Origin: Hydnum rufescens UP504 | Lineage: Eukaryota > Basidiomycota > Agaricomycetes > Cantharellales > Hydnaceae | Length of the DNA stretch: 18,187 nt | Direction of reading: 5' to 3' | Assembly: GCA_014904985.1 (NCBI GenBank) | Contig: MU129097.1 | Span: 15,115-33,301 of the forward strand | In this document: positions 1 through 8,555 of the stretch, piece by piece | Layout: each line of letters begins with the position of its first letter | How positions within the stretch are numbered: the first letter of the stretch is position 1 | Program-made: the position numbers and the translations under genes | The notes under the pieces: generated by a model | Databases searched by the model: none | What the model was told of the DNA's origin: nothing | The model's input: only the letters and a program-made list of their open reading frames with translations

Positions 1-250
1 AAAAAAAAAAAAAGGAGGAAAGGAGATAACCCTAAACCTCAGTACCTGCACAACACAAGTCCACTGCTAGAAAAGAAAGGGTCAGGGCTCTAGCTGCTTC
101 ACAGCTATACTGAATAAACTACTCACTAGATAGGAGAGACCATTGGCATGGTCAACGCGAGGAATGGAACAGACTTGGATATGGGTAGTTGATAATCTGA
201 GCACCAGCGAGTGTGGCATGCCTATTGAAAATTTTTGTTGGTGGGATGTG
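1..250. other. Non-coding start of window, poly(A) at 1-13
   Basis: A 13-base A run opens the window, followed by ordinary AT-rich sequence. I see no coding signal here. Short frames on the minus strand are extensions of the neighbouring tandem repeat. Confidence 0.5.
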
Positions 251-570
251 GGCACAGGCCCGATACTGAGAATCATAGCCCAGTAAGCATGAGATAAAGA
301 CAAAGTCAAGATGAGCACCTGACATTGAAAATCGGAGCCAGTAAGCCTGAGATAAGATGAATGAGAGTTGAGGTGAATCAGCACCTGACGTTAAGATTGG
401 AGCCCAGTAAGCCCAAGATAAAGATGAATGAGAGTTGAGATGAATTAGCACCTGATATTAAAGATCAGAGCCCAGTAAGCCTGAGATAAAGACAAATGAG
501 AGTTGAGATGAATTAGCACCTGATGTTGAAAATCGTAGCCAAGTAAGCTTGAGATAAAGATTGCCGACAG
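251..570. repeat. Tandem minisatellite, unit 65-68 bp
   Basis: Successive units begin with a (C)AGTAAGC..GAGATAA block at 281, 340, 405, 473 and 541. Each unit continues with ATGAGAGTTGAGATGAATTAG and then CACCTGA before the next block. The 405 and 473 units are both exactly 68 bp and the most alike; the 281 unit is shortened to about 59 bp, and the first (from about 251) and last (541-570) are partial. Short minus-strand frames across this region repeat HLNSHSS and AYW motifs only because the DNA is repeated, so they are not genes. Confidence 0.85.
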
Positions 571-1079
571 TTGAGAGGGATCGGCAGAGACAGTGGCAGC
601 CATGATTTCAACTAGAGATGGGGTAGTGACAGAGGAAGGCAGAGGGCCTCTGAACTCCAAACACTGACAGGTCAGGAGACGGCAGTCATGGCACAGTATG
701 ATGGCAAACTTACTAATGATGAGAAAAGTTGAAGATGCATTAATGCACTTGCAGAAGACCTGAACAGCCCACATACCAAGCTGGTTGAGATGATGCTGCA
801 GAGCTGAAACCAGAATAATAGATGAGGAACTGAAAGTGATGGGAAGTGATGGGGGATGATGTGGTGGTTAGGAAGAATGAAAAAAACTTCCCAGAGAATG
901 CCAAGAAATAGCAAATTTGATTCCGCTCCAGCCATCTCCTGCCCACTCATCGTGGCACACCAGCAATCCCACAGAGTTGCAGGTATCATGTAAAGGCTCA
1001 ATAAATAATTTGTATTTGTGTCCTGCTTTACATTTGCCTTAGAGAAGGGAGATTTAGTGGGGTGCCAACAAGCTCAATG
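571..1079. other. No recognisable gene
   Basis: The plus strand gives short interrupted frames, for example one beginning MAQYDGKLTNDEK near 689 that meets a TGA within 15 codons. The minus strand gives hydrophobic frames without a family signature. This could be a fully decayed element interior. An AATAAATAATTTG stretch near 1000 resembles a polyadenylation context, but nothing coding precedes it. Confidence 0.4.
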
Positions 1080-1300
1080 GGACTTGTAGTGCTCATTCAT
1101 GTGACTTAGTGTTGATTTGAGTGGTGTATGGTCTCTACTATAAAATATCTCAATGAAGAGAAGGGTTGAATCAGTAGGGTCTCTTGTTCATTGAAAATTG
1201 TACTCTGTGAGTCTCTGTGACCATGTGTGACTCCAATAGGGGTGATTTGAAGTAGATAACTAGACAGGGTGCCACAGGCACCCACAACCTTGCTTGTGAT
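1080..1300 (+). mobile_element. Possible decayed LTR fragment
   Basis: A TATA-like ACTATAAAATATC at about 1137-1149 is followed by AATGAAGAGAAGGGTTG and a T/G-rich leader full of GTGACC/CTCTGTGA words. It ends in GGGTGCCACAGGCACCC, a short dyad. This layout (TATA box, then a leader with GA-rich initiation context) resembles basidiomycete retrotransposon LTRs. However, I find neither a partner LTR nor TG..CA termini nor a duplicated target, so the assignment is weak. Confidence 0.2.
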
Positions 1301-2062
1301 TCTGGGTGGAGATTGGGGTTATTCTGTCAAAGCAAAACAGAACATCTGAACCAATCAGAAGCCAGGAAGTGGCAAGTTCACAACATAATTGTGCTAGTGG
1401 AAGTGACCTTGCAGGCAAGGTAAAGAGGTTTCAGGCTACAAGAATTTGCCTAGAATTTGCATGTAATTTGACTCCAGTCTCAAAGCTGGAACTAGAGCTA
1501 GAATTGGAAATTGATTCTGTAGATGCTTCAATTCCAGGAAGGTTCTTCTTTCTGGTTTGAATCCCCTATTGTTCCTCAGATTTGACATCTTAGGACACCT
1601 ACCACATTACAGATAAATAAGTTGGTTTTCAAATATTGATTCCTATAATTTTTGGTTTCTTATCTCTGTGCAAATTCAATCCACTACAGTACAGTATCTA
1701 CTTCCCTAAATCTAATTTGATTGATCAACACATTTTTTGTGACCTGTGGGATTGAGCTCCAAGGTTTATTGGAGGTCTGATATTAAAGATCCCAAAAATC
1801 CATGAACATATTTAGTCCAGTATCAATATCACAATTCTGCAGCCAATGTTTTGATTGATTTCCGATCCTTATTGGAGACCTGATCTTAAGAATAACCAAT
1901 AAAAAAAGAACTGATTTGGTCCAGTATCGGCATTGCAAGTTGCCAAGTTTGACTTTCATTATGTACATTATATCTTCACTGAAACCCTCAGCCTGGTGGG
2001 GATGACACATGAAGTTCATAATTTTGGCAAAACAAAACACAGGGTGAACACAACAATAAGAT
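1301..2062. other. AT-rich stretch without a supported gene
   Basis: Two short open frames occur: plus 1306-1560, with an ELELELE run, and minus 1783-2157. Neither shows a domain. The minus frame overlaps the relic described at 2063-2573 in another phase. I see nothing else here. Confidence 0.45.
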
Positions 2063-2573
2063 CTAAGGAGTAATTGTTTCGACATGTCCTGCCTGAAGAG
2101 CATTCCCATATCTAATCCATCCACTTGCTGCATTTGGGACATGATAATAGACAGCACATGATATGCCAGTCACAAGGGGAGAGGTAGCTTCCCTGTGTAT
2201 TCTGTCAAGTTAGTTGAGATAATAGTGGTGCGGATAAGTTGGACGCACCATGATTGGAACACTCCCATCTGTAACCCTTTGGTTACAAGATACCAGTGTC
2301 TCCCCATATGAGCTTTCGGTGCCAGGGTCAGGGGATGCTGGGTGAATAACTGGAGTTGTGGTGCAGGGGTTGAGGGAAAATAGGAAGCGACACAATCACA
2401 GACATAACATCACCTGCAGCTGTTGGGACCAACCTCAAGAGGGAAAGTGATGCAGCAGCAGATACAAGGCTTTCCATATCTTCAGGTTTGGCGGACAACT
2501 GGGACACAGGCGCAATGGCAGATGGATCATCTCCAGTGTAAGTGGGAATTTGAAGTCAACTCCAGCTACAGTC
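2063..2573 (-). pseudogene. Relic of a Cauli_VI / RNase H1-N-like domain gene
   Basis: Reading the minus strand, the segment at 2295-2248 encodes WYLVTKGLQMGVFQSW. A 47-nt intron candidate follows (2248 down to 2202: donor GTGCGT, branch CTAAC, acceptor GACAG). In the matching phase the next exon gives SPLVTGISCAVYYHVPNAAS..NALQAG and ends at TAG 2065-2063. The pattern W-Y-x-V-x3-G-x-x-x-G-[VI]-[FY]-x-x-W plus V-x-G-[IV]-x-x-A-x-Y is that of the caulimovirus-VI/ribonuclease H1 N-terminal module, which binds RNA-DNA hybrids or dsRNA in known proteins and occurs in many Agaricomycete proteins. A Pro/Ser/Leu-rich stretch precedes it (to about 2573) in another phase, with a TGA between. The codon spanning the junction also reads TGA where Trp is expected. 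I infer a dead gene; the domain call is from motif memory, not a search. Confidence 0.5.
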
Positions 2574-3204
2574 CATGATATGAGATCGAGAATGAAGAGA
2601 AGGGATCATGGGATCAATCCAGGTGTTCAGGTCCTTGAGAAGGAGCAGTCTTTGGATGGGAGAAATGTACTGCTGTGATAGAGACTATCTAAACAGTGAA
2701 TGAAGGGATCAAATCACACACTAAGTCCTCCTCTTTGAGAACCTATCAAAAGCATGATAAGTAGTGATTGTATTGTGGAGTTTACCCTTGGACCAGTGGC
2801 AGTTTGTTAAGCCTTCAAAACTGGGGATGAGGGGAAAGACAATGGAATTTGCATCTCCTGCACTTAATATGCATCACAGAAAAATTCTATGGTAACCGGA
2901 AGAAAGGTGGGATTAAGGCGAAATGATGAAAAAGAAATCAAGTCAAAATCTTGAAAACTGAAGGAGATATTCAATTAACAAGTCAGAACAGGGGAATATG
3001 GCTTAACCAAGGTATTCCTCCTCTCCTACTGAACAGAATCCCTTGGGGAAAGGTGGAACTGGTCGCCCTAGACATACCCTCCATCGGACATAGGGTGCTG
3101 GAACCATAATTGCCTTTAATAATCAGAAAAGCGGAGGTGAAAGTGAAATGAGACATGGGGAGACTAAATCACAGAAAGCCGATTTCTAATCCGCTAGTTT
3201 TTCC
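2574..3204. other. No recognisable feature
   Basis: No frame over about 60 codons exists on either strand and I see no strong repeat or splice pattern. Probably decayed transposon or intergenic sequence. Confidence 0.4.
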
Positions 3205-3480
3205 CTTGGTACCATTCGATGCGGATTTTCAGCATCTTTCCAGGGGTGGTCATCCCTAACGAATTGGATCAAAACTAGTGGAGATATTTGGGAAATACTG
3301 AAGGATAGTGTGGGCATGAGGTAAAATCGACCTGGAGGATGCAGTTCGTATCTGATAAATGCGTGTGTGGTACCGTTGGATATGCATTGATCGTAGCTTT
3401 CTGGGAACTATCTTACCGAGTCGATCCGATCAATAATGAGGGAGATATTTGCGAAATACTCCTTGAGAGTTTGGGAATAG
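3205..3480. repeat. Diverged tandem duplication, about 151-161 bp period
   Basis: Two copies align. Each starts with GGTACC (3208 and 3369), continues through AGC..CTTTC..GGG..ATC..CGA..GATCAA, and reaches GGAGATATTTG.GAAATACT (3280 and 3431), then AGTGTGGG versus AGTTTGGG. The offset shrinks from 161 to 151 bp across the unit, showing indels. The copies are clearly related but strongly diverged. Confidence 0.7.
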
Positions 3481-3868
3481 CCCCTATTTAGCATGTGACT
3501 AATCTGCAAGTTGGATCCAAAGGATTAGGCAATCTTGATTATATAATTGGGACTGGTATATCACCCTTGAGGCAATGGCACAGAAGACTGGATTGAGCAT
3601 CAATGAAGAGGGCAAGTTGAATTGCCAAAGCTGCAATTGGCTGGACTCAAGGTAAATACAAAATCAGGTGGTCTGTTGAAGACCTGGAGGTGGACAAACA
3701 ATTGTCTCGTATACAAGGTGGAGGAGAAATGAGTAGGCCACAGTTTTGAAAGAGGGGAATCTGTGCTATTTAATAATAAAAGGAACGATGAGAGATGAAA
3801 GGGGCAGAATTGAATATATTGGATTCATTTGAGGAGGTAGTTGGGTGGTGATATGAATTCTATGTGGT
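3481..3868. other. No recognisable feature
   Basis: Purine-rich on the plus strand with no open frame of note. It ends at the target site of the foldback element. Confidence 0.4.
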
Positions 3869-3876
3869 GGGGATTT
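3869..3876. repeat. Target-site duplication, left copy
   Basis: GGGGATTT sits directly outside the left terminus and recurs exactly at 8147-8154. An exact 8-bp direct repeat abutting inverted termini is the footprint of DNA-transposon insertion. Eight bp is typical of hAT elements and is also reported for some other superfamilies, such as Zisupton. Confidence 0.88.
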
Positions 3877-3900
3877 CACCTAACGCACCCTCAAAAAGGT

Positions 3901-3946
3901 ACCTCTTAGGTGGGTTCCGGTTGCATTGGCCTTTGACCTAAGAGGT
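3901..3946. repeat. Terminal mini-hairpin, left end
   Basis: ACCTCTTAGGT (3901-3911) is followed 24 bp later by its exact complement ACCTAAGAGGT (3936-3946). The end of the element can therefore fold on itself independently of the long arm pairing. Confidence 0.85.
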
Positions 3947-4017
3947 GGTTTTTATATAGGCACGTCTAGGCGGTGTCTAAAGGTGTTCAAAAGATGAAAA
4001 ATTTCTAAGTCCCTATA

Positions 4018-4031
4018 ATAGGCGCGCCTAT
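4018..4031. repeat. 14-bp palindrome with AscI-type core, left
   Basis: ATAGGCGCGCCTAT is a perfect palindrome and is mirrored exactly at 7992-8005. It shares the TAGGC..GCCTA frame with the other subterminal motifs. Confidence 0.85.
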
Positions 4032-4091
4032 CTGTGCCCACCACAGGCACCACTCCCAGGCTTTTTAACTATTTGATAGGCATTTTGGGGT

Positions 4092-4113
4092 TGATTTAGG
4101 CATGCCTAAATCA
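4092..4113. repeat. 22-bp perfect palindrome, left
   Basis: The core TTAGGCATGCCTAA is extended by TGAT/ATCA to a perfect 22-bp palindrome. It is mirrored at 7910-7931. A second, one-mismatch copy follows at 4177-4198. Confidence 0.85.
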
Positions 4114-4176
4114 GTTGTGTCTAATGATGTCTAGAGCTTAATTATTGACTTTGAATTGAAGAGGCCTATCCAGGGT

Positions 4177-4198
4177 TGATTTAGACATGCCTAAATCA
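4177..4198. repeat. Imperfect 22-bp palindrome, left
   Basis: Same palindrome as 4092-4113, with TTAGACATGCCTAA in the core. It is mirrored at 7825-7846. Confidence 0.8.
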
Positions 4199-4254
4199 GT
4201 GATATCTAGTGATGTGGAACAGGTTGACCATCACCAGGAGGTGTCTAATTGTGT

Positions 4255-4491
4255 GCCTAAGCAAGTCTAAGCATGTCTAGGGTTGTCTAAGCTTGTCTGG
4301 CATGTCTAGGTGTCTAGGCATGTCTAGGCATGTCTAAGCATGTCTAGGCGTGTCTAGGTGTCTAGGCATGTCTAGGCATGTCTAAGCATGTCTAGGCATG
4401 TCTAGTGTCTAGCATGTCTAGGCATGTCTAAGCATGTCTAGGCATGTCTAGGTGTCTAGGCATGTCTAGGCATGTCTAGGCAGGTTTAGGC
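4255..4491. repeat. Subterminal motif array, left
   Basis: Dense head-to-tail copies of about 10 bp, TGTCTAGGCA, with variants TGTCTAAGCA and TGTCTAGG. They form higher-order blocks of roughly 50-60 bp in which one AAGC variant follows two AGGC units. The motif is half of the TAGGCATGCCTA palindromes found closer to the end. Arrays of short motifs inside transposon ends are commonly transposase-binding sites; that role is inferred here. Confidence 0.88.
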
Positions 4492-4728
4492 AGGTAACTT
4501 GGGACTGAGTTTAGTACAAATATTATGTAATTATTCCTAAATGGTATCCAGTTACATAATACATGTATCCTATCTTAAAAAAATGCCAAAATGCGGAAAT
4601 TAAATGAAGTACATCCAAAGAATATTTAGGCATCCAGCCCAATGGGGGCCCAGGACCAGGGGGAGGTGCCTGGGATAGATGGATGGACCCCTGGGGACCC
4701 TGATAAAGTGAAAAAATTAGGCCCAGGG

Positions 4729-5310
4729 CCAATGGTTAATCCCTGAAACAATGAGGGCAGCAAGAACAGCTCCAGAACCACCGGAAGTTGCCGGAATCTA
4801 AGCGCTGAGCGGATCGGTCTGAAATTTGGCACATGACTAGAGACCATCTGCCCGCAAACCATATTAAAATTGCAGCCAAATCCATGCATTAGTTATTGAG
4901 ATATGAGGCAAACAAGTTTGGATATTGAAAATTCATTTTCTCCTCCCATAGAATAGCTGGGGACTTGAAAATTACAGGGAGCATAAACATATAGTGTACT
5001 AATTATGTGCCAAAAATTATTCCAATCCATCCAGGTTAAGGCAGTGAACTGGACAGGGGGTACCAGAACCACCGGAAATTTCCGAAAAAGAACCACTGGG
5101 CAGATCGCTCTGAAACTTGGCACGTGATTAGAAGCTCCTTAGGCGAAGATCATATCAAAATTTCAGCCATACCCATCCACTAGTTATGGAGTTATGGGCC
5201 AAACAAGTTTGAACATTGAAAATTAATTTACTCCCCCTACAGACAGGATATGAACTTGAAATTTTACATGGGTATGGCCATATGATGAACTACATATGTG
5301 CCAAAAATCA
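4729..5310 (-). repeat. Internal ~290-bp tandem duplication, left arm
   Basis: Two diverged units lie head to tail. Landmarks shared by both (read on the minus strand) are TTGGCACATA, a TTTCAAGT block, CAATRTYCAAACTTGTTTG, AACTARTGSATGG, CACGTGCCAA or CATGTGCCAA, and TTCCGGTGGTTCTGG. Mirrored at about 6750-7331. Confidence 0.75.
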
Positions 5311-5995
5311 GCTTTTTTGTTTACTTTTAGGCATGCCACTCCCTTGGCAGGAAAAATGGGAACAAAACCCTACCATGAATGTCAGCCACTCCACCTCAGG
5401 CCTAAACTGGGTGGAATAAGCTTTGATTAGTATGACCCTGACTATATCCAAAAATAGAATGAATTGGATGTGTGGAAGTGCCTGAAATTGAGGGGGAGGG
5501 GGAGGAAGGTCAAAAGGGAATTACATCAAATGTAGAGCTGGGTGGCTCTGATATTATACCACTAGTCTAGCACATATATAGGGAGTACACATACCAAATA
5601 TCAGCCTAACTGGACTCCATTTAGGCACTGCTCCACAGCCCTCCCCCCAAAACAACAATTTCCCCCCAGAGTCTTCCATCCATGCAGAATGGCCCTGAAA
5701 ATTCACCCTTTGGTCATCCAAATACATTTATAACACCCCCAAAATTTCAGATTATGACATCATGTGAGATTTCATAAAATTCAAGTTTCCCTGAACAATA
5801 CCCCCTCCCAATTGGGGCAACTTCCAGCAGCTCCAATCAATCCCATTTTTTTGTAAAGGCCACACCCGGCCACCATGTTGAGGCTTTCGCCCAAAATTTT
5901 CAGCCATATACTAAGCACTTTGAACATTTGGTTCAAACATGACCCAAGAATCCTCCTTTCCCCCTGCCTTCACTCAGTGGATCCAATCTGTATGA

Positions 5996-6074
5996 AGAGT
6001 TCAATATTGCATGGGATGTTCTGAAATTTGATATACCACTGTTACATACTTACTACTACAGATGGCAACAACTT
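5996..6074. other. Foldback loop (unpaired centre)
   Basis: About 79 bp between the pairing limits TATGA (5991-5995) and TCATA (6075-6079). It has no partner in the other arm and no recognisable motif. Confidence 0.75.
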
Positions 6075-6749
6075 TCATACAGATTTGGATCACTGAGTGA
6101 AGCAGGGGGAGAGGAGGATCTGGTCATGTGACCAATGTCAAAAGTGCTTAGAATGGGCTGAAATTTTGGGCCTGAGCCTCAAATGGTGGCCGGGTTGTGG
6201 CCTACAAAAAATGGGAGTGATTGGAGCTCTGGAAGTGCCCAATTGGAGGGGGTATGTCAGGGAAACTTGAAAATATTATGGAAACTCTCACACTGGAGTC
6301 ATGAATCTGAAATTTTGGGGGTGTTATAAATGTATTTGGATGACCAAAGGGTGAATTTTCAGGGCCATTGCATGGATGGAAGACTCTGGGGGGGAAATTG
6401 TTGTTTTGGGGGGAGGGCTGTGGAGCAGTGCCTAAATGGAGTCCAGTTAGGCTGATATTTGGTATGTGTACTCCCTATATATGTGCTAGACTAGTGGTAT
6501 AATATCAGAGCCACCCCAGCTCTACATTTGATGTAATTCCCTTTTGACCTTCCTCCCCCTCCCCCTCAATTTCAGGCACTTCCACACATCCAATTCATTC
6601 TATTTTTGGATATAGTCAGGGTCATACTAATCAAAGCTTATTCCACCCAGTTTAGGCCTGAGGTGGAGTGGCTGACATTCATGGTAGGGTTTTGTTCCCA
6701 TTTTTCCTGCCAAGGGAGTGGCATGCCTAAAAGTAAACAAAAAAAGCTG

Positions 6750-7331
6750 ATTTTTGGCACATATGTAGTTCATCATATGGCCATACCCCATGTAAAATTT
6801 CAAGTTCATATCCTGTCTGTAGGGGGAGTAAATTAATTTTCAATGTTCAAACTTGTTTGGCCCATAACTCCATAACTAGTGGATGGGTATGGCTGAAATT
6901 TTGATATGATCTTCGCCTAAGGAGCTTCTAATCACGTGCCAAGTTTCAGAGCGATCTGCCCAGTGGTTCTTTTTCGGAAATTTCCGGTGGTTCTGGTACC
7001 CCCTGTCCAGTTCACTGCCTTAACCTGGATGGATTGGAATAATTTTTGGCACATAATTAGTACACTATATGTTTATGCTCCCTGTAAATTTTCAAGTCCC
7101 CAGCTATTCTATGGGAGGAGAAAATGAATTTTCAATATCCAAACTTGTTTGCCTCATATCTCAATAACTAATGCATGGATTTGGCTGCAATTTTAATATG
7201 GTTTGCGGGCAGATGGTCTCTAGTCATGTGCCAAATTTCAGACCGATCCGCTCAGCGCTTAGATTCCGGCAACTTCCGGTGGTTCTGGAGCTGTTCTTGC
7301 TGCCCTCATTGTTTCAGGGATTAACCATTGG
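6750..7331 (+). repeat. Internal ~290-bp tandem duplication, right arm
   Basis: Plus-strand view of the same two units. CAATGTTCAAACTTG at 6841 and CAATATCCAAACTTG at 7133 mark a period of 292 bp. The two units within an arm differ far more from each other than each does from its mirror copy, so the duplication predates the palindrome. Confidence 0.75.
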
Positions 7332-7568
7332 CCCTGGGCCTAATTTTTTCACTTTATCAGGGTCCCCAGGGGTCCATCCATCTATCCCAGGCACCTCCCC
7401 CTGGTCCTGGGCCCCCATTGGGCTGGATGCCTAAATATTCTTTGGATGTACTTCATTTAATTTCCGCATTTTGGCATTTTTTTAAGATAGGATACATGTA
7501 TTATGTAACTGGATACCATTTAGGAATAATTACATAATATTTGTACTAAACTCAGTCCCAAGTTACCT

Positions 7569-7768
7569 GCCTAAACCTGCCTAGACATGCCTAGACACCT
7601 AGACATGCCTAGACATGCCTAGACATGCTAGACATGCCTAGACATGCCTAGACATGCTTAGACATGCCTAGACATGCCTAGACACCTAGACACGCTAGAC
7701 ATGCTTAGACATGCCTAGACACCTAGACATGCCTAGACAACCCTAGACATGCTTAGACTTGCTTAGGC
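7569..7768. repeat. Subterminal motif array, right
   Basis: Reverse-complement array of TGCCTAGACA units mirroring 4255-4491. It is 37 bp shorter, the largest length difference between the arms, as expected from slippage in a tandem array. Confidence 0.88.
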
Positions 7769-7824
7769 ACACAATTAGACACCTCCTGGTGATGGTCAAC
7801 CTGTTCCACATCACTAGATATCAC

Positions 7825-7846
7825 TGATTTAGGCATGTCTAAATCA
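7825..7846. repeat. Imperfect 22-bp palindrome, right
   Basis: Mirror copy of 4177-4198, with core TTAGGCATGTCTAA. Confidence 0.8.
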
Positions 7847-7909
7847 ACCCTGGATAGGCCTCTTCAATTCAAAGTCAATAATTAAGCTCTAGACATCATT
7901 AGACACAAC

Positions 7910-7931
7910 TGATTTAGGCATGCCTAAATCA
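7910..7931. repeat. 22-bp perfect palindrome, right
   Basis: Mirror copy of 4092-4113. The one-mismatch copy in this arm is at 7825-7846. Confidence 0.85.
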
Positions 7932-7991
7932 ACCCCAAAATGCCTATCAAATAGTCAAAAAGCCTGGGAGTGGCGCCTGCAGCGGGCACAG

Positions 7992-8005
7992 ATAGGCGCG
8001 CCTAT
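7992..8005. repeat. 14-bp palindrome with AscI-type core, right
   Basis: Second exact copy of ATAGGCGCGCCTAT. Its coordinate sum with 4018-4031 is 12023, as for the element ends. Confidence 0.85.
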
Positions 8006-8076
8006 TATAGGGACTTAGAAATTTTTCATCTTTTGAACACCTTTAGACACCGCCTAGATGTGCCTATATAAAAACC

Positions 8077-8122
8077 ACCTCTTAGGTCAAAGGCCAATGC
8101 AACCGGAACCCACCTAAGAGGT
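8077..8122. repeat. Terminal mini-hairpin, right end
   Basis: Exact mirror of 3901-3946: ACCTCTTAGGT at 8077-8087 and ACCTAAGAGGT at 8112-8122. Confidence 0.85.
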
Positions 8123-8146
8123 ACCTTTTTGAGGGTGCATTAGGTG

Positions 8147-8154
8147 GGGGATTT
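8147..8154. repeat. Target-site duplication, right copy
   Basis: Second exact GGGGATTT, directly outside the right terminus TTAGGTG. It pairs with 3869-3876. Confidence 0.88.
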
Positions 8155-8555
8155 ATCCCTCCAACACTGGACACCTCACTGGACTCTGTGGCAGTTTTGG
8201 CCAGGACTTCGGGAATGATGGCAACGTTTGGAGGCAGCACAGAAAGAGGATGGAGACTAGGAAGTACTGCTTCGAGATATTGATTCATCCTGTCTACAGC
8301 TGTAGTCAGCTGAAAAATCATCTGGCCAAGCAGAGCAATCTGCGAGGACACTGAAAAATTCAAAGCGAGTCAGGATGGAGGGAATTCAGGCTGAATAGGA
8401 AAACACTTATGGCCCAGTACCTGCCAGGGAATTTTGGGTGCAGTAAAACCCATATTTCCCGTAGACTGAGTCAACTCATGTTAGGCATAAGGTATCAACA
8501 GTACAACACAGAAGTCCCTGTCTTTGATTCCTGTGGCACCAACTTTCGCTCCACA
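8155..8555. other. Region between the foldback element and the next gene
   Basis: A minus-strand frame (8363 down into the element end) reads SSQIALLGQMIFQLTTAVDRM and so on, has normal-looking composition and starts beside a possible acceptor (TTTTTCAG). Without the element the frame would run about 15 codons further into the left flank and stop. It may be an exon fragment of an unrecognised gene split by the insertion. The upstream region of the plus gene at 8556 also lies here, with no clear TATA box. Confidence 0.3.

Larger units (their letters stand above)
3877..5995 (+). repeat. Foldback element, left arm
   Basis: Order from the outside: terminal 11-bp hairpin (3901-3946), GC palindrome (4018-4031), two TTAGGCATGCCTAA-type palindromes (4092-4113, 4177-4198), motif array (4255-4491), two diverged repeats of about 290 bp (about 4729-5310), then a unique inner part with homopolymer-rich segments. 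It is mirrored by 6075-8146. Confidence 0.92.
3877..8146. mobile_element. Foldback (palindromic) non-autonomous DNA transposon
   Basis: The whole 4,270 bp is one inverted repeat. The ends pair as CACCTAAYGCACCCTCAAAA (from 3877) against its complement ending at 8146. The arms run 3877-5995 and 6075-8146 around a loop of about 79 bp. Fixed coordinate sums show the pairing: 12023 near the ends, 12060 after a 37-bp length difference in the motif array, 12059 further in, 12070 at the centre. Exact 8-bp target duplications flank it. Reading frames within it (at most 93 aa) are duplicated mirror-wise in both arms, have no domain and are not conserved coding, so it carries no transposase and would need one in trans. 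Its transcript would fold into a very long hairpin. Small substitutions and indels between arms, plus the target duplication, argue against an assembly or amplification chimera. Confidence 0.92.
6075..8146 (-). repeat. Foldback element, right arm
   Basis: Mirror image of the left arm and 47 bp shorter overall, mostly in the motif array. The stretches matching 4523-4889 (7171-7537) are identical at the protein level in both mirrored frames. The inner 200 bp is visibly more diverged, with small indels. Near the outer end this arm keeps CpGs (for example 7970-7990, and the outer copy of TAGGCGCGCCTA) where the left arm has CpA/TpG. Confidence 0.92.

Noticed and set aside
30..40. Single CCCTAA telomere-like word
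   Set aside because: One copy only; no array.
4018..4031. GGCGCGCC as a cloning or linker artefact
   Set aside because: It is part of a longer natural palindrome present in both arms at mirrored positions.
4523..5123. Open frames of 69-87 codons in the left foldback arm, identical to frames at 6936-7537
   Set aside because: Identity follows from the inverted repeat; frames overlap each other, have no domain and occur in non-coding repeat DNA.
3877..8146. Palindrome as an assembly or amplification chimera
   Set aside because: Arms differ by substitutions and indels, the loop is unique, and exact 8-bp duplications flank the ends.
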